Below, in pieces: positions 61,933 to 64,000 of a DNA stretch of 64,000 nucleotides. Position numbers and translations under genes: made by a program. Source of the stretch: Platanthera guangdongensis (taxonomy: Eukaryota; Streptophyta; Magnoliopsida; Asparagales; Orchidaceae); contig CM077150.1 in the NCBI GenBank assembly GCA_039583875.1, positions 179,680,375-179,744,374 on the forward strand, read 5' to 3'. Positions within the stretch are counted from its first letter, which is position 1. The number at the start of each line of letters is the position of its first letter. The notes beneath the pieces were generated by a model. That model did no database searches and was not told where the DNA came from. It saw only the letters and a program-made list of their open reading frames with translations.

Positions 61933-64000
61933 TTACTCTTTTTCTTTGCTCTTTATAAGTACTATTTCTCTGTTTGGATTGAGAGCTTCCTTTTTAGATC
62001 TCCTGTCATCAGCTGCACCAAAAGAGGTTTGTTGCTTAGGCCTGGGCACTACAACTTCAGGGTGCAGCTTCATGTAGCTTTCAGAATCAAAGAACTTGCT
62101 GGAAGAATATCTTTCAAGTTCCTTTTTCCTTTGTTCTGATAAAGTAGTAATACTGGAAGTGTCTTTGCCTTGTTCTCTGGCTTTCTTAATTTGATCCAAA
62201 GCAGCTAATTCCTTCATCCTGGCTGTCCATGAAGTAAGATTGTTTTCTGGATCCTCAAAAGGAACTGGAGACTCATATCTGTTTGAGGGATTGTTTGGAG
62301 GGGCTCTGGAGGAGACTAACTCTTTCAGCTTGTAGGGAAAGGGACCTGAAGTAGTATTAGATGGACCTGGTCCTTCCCTTGAGTATGGATGTTGGCTGGA
62401 GTATCCTTTGGAGTATACTTGAAATTCTCTTTGGTTTTCTCTGTAGTTTCCTCTTCTTGACTGATAGCCTCTGGATTGGCTTTCCCAATACTAGGATCTA
62501 CCTTGAGGTTGATAAGAGGATTAGCTTCTGGCAGAGGGTTGAACAGCTGAACTACCACTTGCACTTGCACCTGGTGAAGGAGGAGGAGGAGGATGATTGA
62601 ACTGGGTTGATCCTTTGTCATATTTCATCTTCTTCTTCATAGCCTTCAGTTGATTCTTGGAGTATTGCATCCAGTGTTCTGTGACAAGATAGTTATGCAG
62701 TATGTAATAAGGAATATCATTTGTATCTTTGACTTTTGCTGATAGCCTTGCTTCTGCTCTTCCTTTTCCTTGCAATAGTTGCAGAGGAGTCATCTGAATC
62801 AGTCCTGAACTGATCACTTTCTGATCTTTGATCATCATATAGTGCATCAATCCTTTTAAGGTAGTCTATCTGTTATTGAGATGGAGCAGAAGTAATAGCA
62901 GAGATAACATTAGTACCAGTAACAATATCAGGAAGAGGGGTAGAAGCAGAACTGGCAGAAGAAGTTGTAGCAGCAACAGTAGATACAGCAGTAGCTGGGG
63001 CAACAAATTCAGATATAACAGTTTCAATAACAGGAATAACATCAACAGTAGTATCAGTTGAAGCTGGAAAATCATCACTAGAAGGGGCAACAACAGTAAT
63101 AACAGCAGGCTCAAGAATAAGTGCCTCTGTCATATGTATATCCTCAGATATTAAAGCATCAGAATTAACAGCAATATCAACAATATCAGTACTAGAAACT
63201 GAAGGAGCAGCAGCAGAAAGGGACTTTACAAAAGAATGTATTATACTGGTGTCACAGCTTGAAATAGGCACAATGGCCTTAGAGAGATCTTCAGATGGCT
63301 GGACTGCAGTATGCTCTGGAAGACAGCTGAAATATATAGAGTCAAAATCTGATAATAGTGACCTGAGGTCCATTGAGAAAACTGCAACTTGATTTCTTGA
63401 GGCTTGAGATTGGGCTGAAGATACAACAGTAGCAGCAGCAGCAGGCAATCTTTCACCTTCGTGAGGCATCTCCCCCTGCCTAGATTCAGAGAAAGCTGGA
63501 TCAAGGCACCCAAAGGAAGGGATTGCCTGAGAGGGAAGAAGAGAGGAGAGCCTGGCAGACAGGTCTGCAATTGACTTGAGAAGTGGAGCCAAGGAGGTAT
63601 CCAACAAGAGTGATAGCCTGGGAGCTATCAGCTCATAGAGTCTGTCTGCTAAAGCTGGAAGATCTACATGCTCAAGATGGACTTGAGCAGAGGTAGGGAC
63701 TGAAGGTGGAGTAGCTGGAAATGTGGGTGGAGAGCTGGTGGATGGTGTAAAGGAAGGTTGAGATATGGGGATTGTGGAAATGGAAGATAGTGGAATGGAA
63801 ATGGATGGGGTGAAGGATGGTTGTGCAATGATATCTTGAAGCAATTGTTGATAGGATGTGGATGAAGAGGGTAGATTAGGATGGGATGAAGGGGAATCAT
63901 ACATAAAGGAATCATCTATCAGACTGAAAGATGGAATGTGGGATGATGAATCAATTTCTTGTTGTGGGTAGTGATGTAAAGGATGAAAGAGTTCTTCAGT
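61933..64000 (-). pseudogene. Copia-8 second ORF, Pro/Ser/Thr-rich, broken
   Basis: The region between the window edge and the polypurine tract is coding-like on the minus strand. A 343-codon frame (63904-62873) is extremely rich in Ser, Pro, Thr and Ala (PSFTPSISIPLSSISTIP; LPALADRLYELIAPRLSLLL). It passes by frameshift into 62850-62521 with DIPYYILHNYLVTEHWMQYS and a proline run, then by further shifts into NPLINLKVDPSIGK (about 62525-62325) and a charged C-terminus (62217-61933, LDQIKKAREQGKD). It occupies the slot of ORF2 in Copia-5/-6, but clear sequence similarity to them is not visible to me. It may be a distinct ORF2 family or a decayed env-like ORF. Confidence 0.55.

Larger units (their letters stand above)
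60161..64000 (-). mobile_element. Copia-8: 3' part of a Sirevirus-like element, runs off the window
   Basis: 3' LTR (60161-61782), polypurine tract, and a decayed second ORF up to the window edge. The LTR is related to that of Copia-2. No pol is visible within the window; it would lie beyond 64000 if present. Confidence 0.8.

Overview
This window looks like a repeat-dense stretch of flowering-plant nuclear DNA. I found no host gene, tRNA, rRNA or CRISPR array. Almost everything recognisable is LTR retrotransposon, mostly Ty1/copia elements whose reverse transcriptase and two-knuckle Gag look like the Sirevirus (SIRE/Maximus) lineage, plus pieces of Ty3/gypsy elements. Codon-level decay (in-frame stops, frameshifts, truncations) is present in nearly every element, so these are mostly dead copies. 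The species cannot be named from the sequence; an angiosperm with a large, repeat-rich genome is the most that can be said.

Layout. 1-1965: AT-rich DNA, then a CACGCCCGTG-rich LTR-like piece. 1966-8449: Copia-1 (+), complete ends with target duplication TTTTT, but its internal region is a 2.3 kb gypsy LTR/gag fragment. 8450-10211: AT/GT-rich, uncharacterised. 10212-15072: Copia-2 (-), 5' LTR, gag, protease and integrase, cut off before reverse transcriptase. 15073-36897: a three-level nest. Copia-3 (-, oldest) is split in its integrase by Copia-4 (-, 18023-35547, duplication ACTGT), which is split in its gag by Copia-5 (+, 24747-33270, duplication ATAAG). 36898-50160: a gypsy (Tat-like) LTR and gag remnant, split by Copia-6 (+, 37225-47625, duplication CTCGG). 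50161-53883 and 59254-60160: uncharacterised repeat-like DNA, split by Gypsy-7 (-, 53884-59253), a gag-only element. 60161-64000: 3' LTR and a second ORF of Copia-8 (-), which runs off the window.

How the parts work together. Copia-4 carries gag and a nearly complete pol. Copia-5 and Copia-6 have gag, a stump of protease cut at the same place, then no pol but a homologous second ORF (ORF2); they would depend on an autonomous relative. Copia-1 and Gypsy-7 also look non-autonomous.

The most striking signal is in the LTRs, not the proteins. In the copia families here the LTR has the same architecture built from different words: (1) an upstream array of short palindromes whose word differs by family; (2) where visible, a TATA box; (3) a leader holding a tandem array of mini-hairpins, in which a near-constant linker (CTGAGTTGTAGG in Copia-1) separates stems whose sequence changes from unit to unit but stays self-complementary; (4) a conserved stem-loop AGTGG...CCACT followed by TATAAA; and (5) a stem-loop with a C-rich loop just upstream of the primer-binding site, whose arms covary between families. 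Clusters of palindromes in Sirevirus LTRs are known from maize; I do not recall the mini-hairpin leader array or the covarying U5 stem being described. All structures were found by eye; no folding or search was run.
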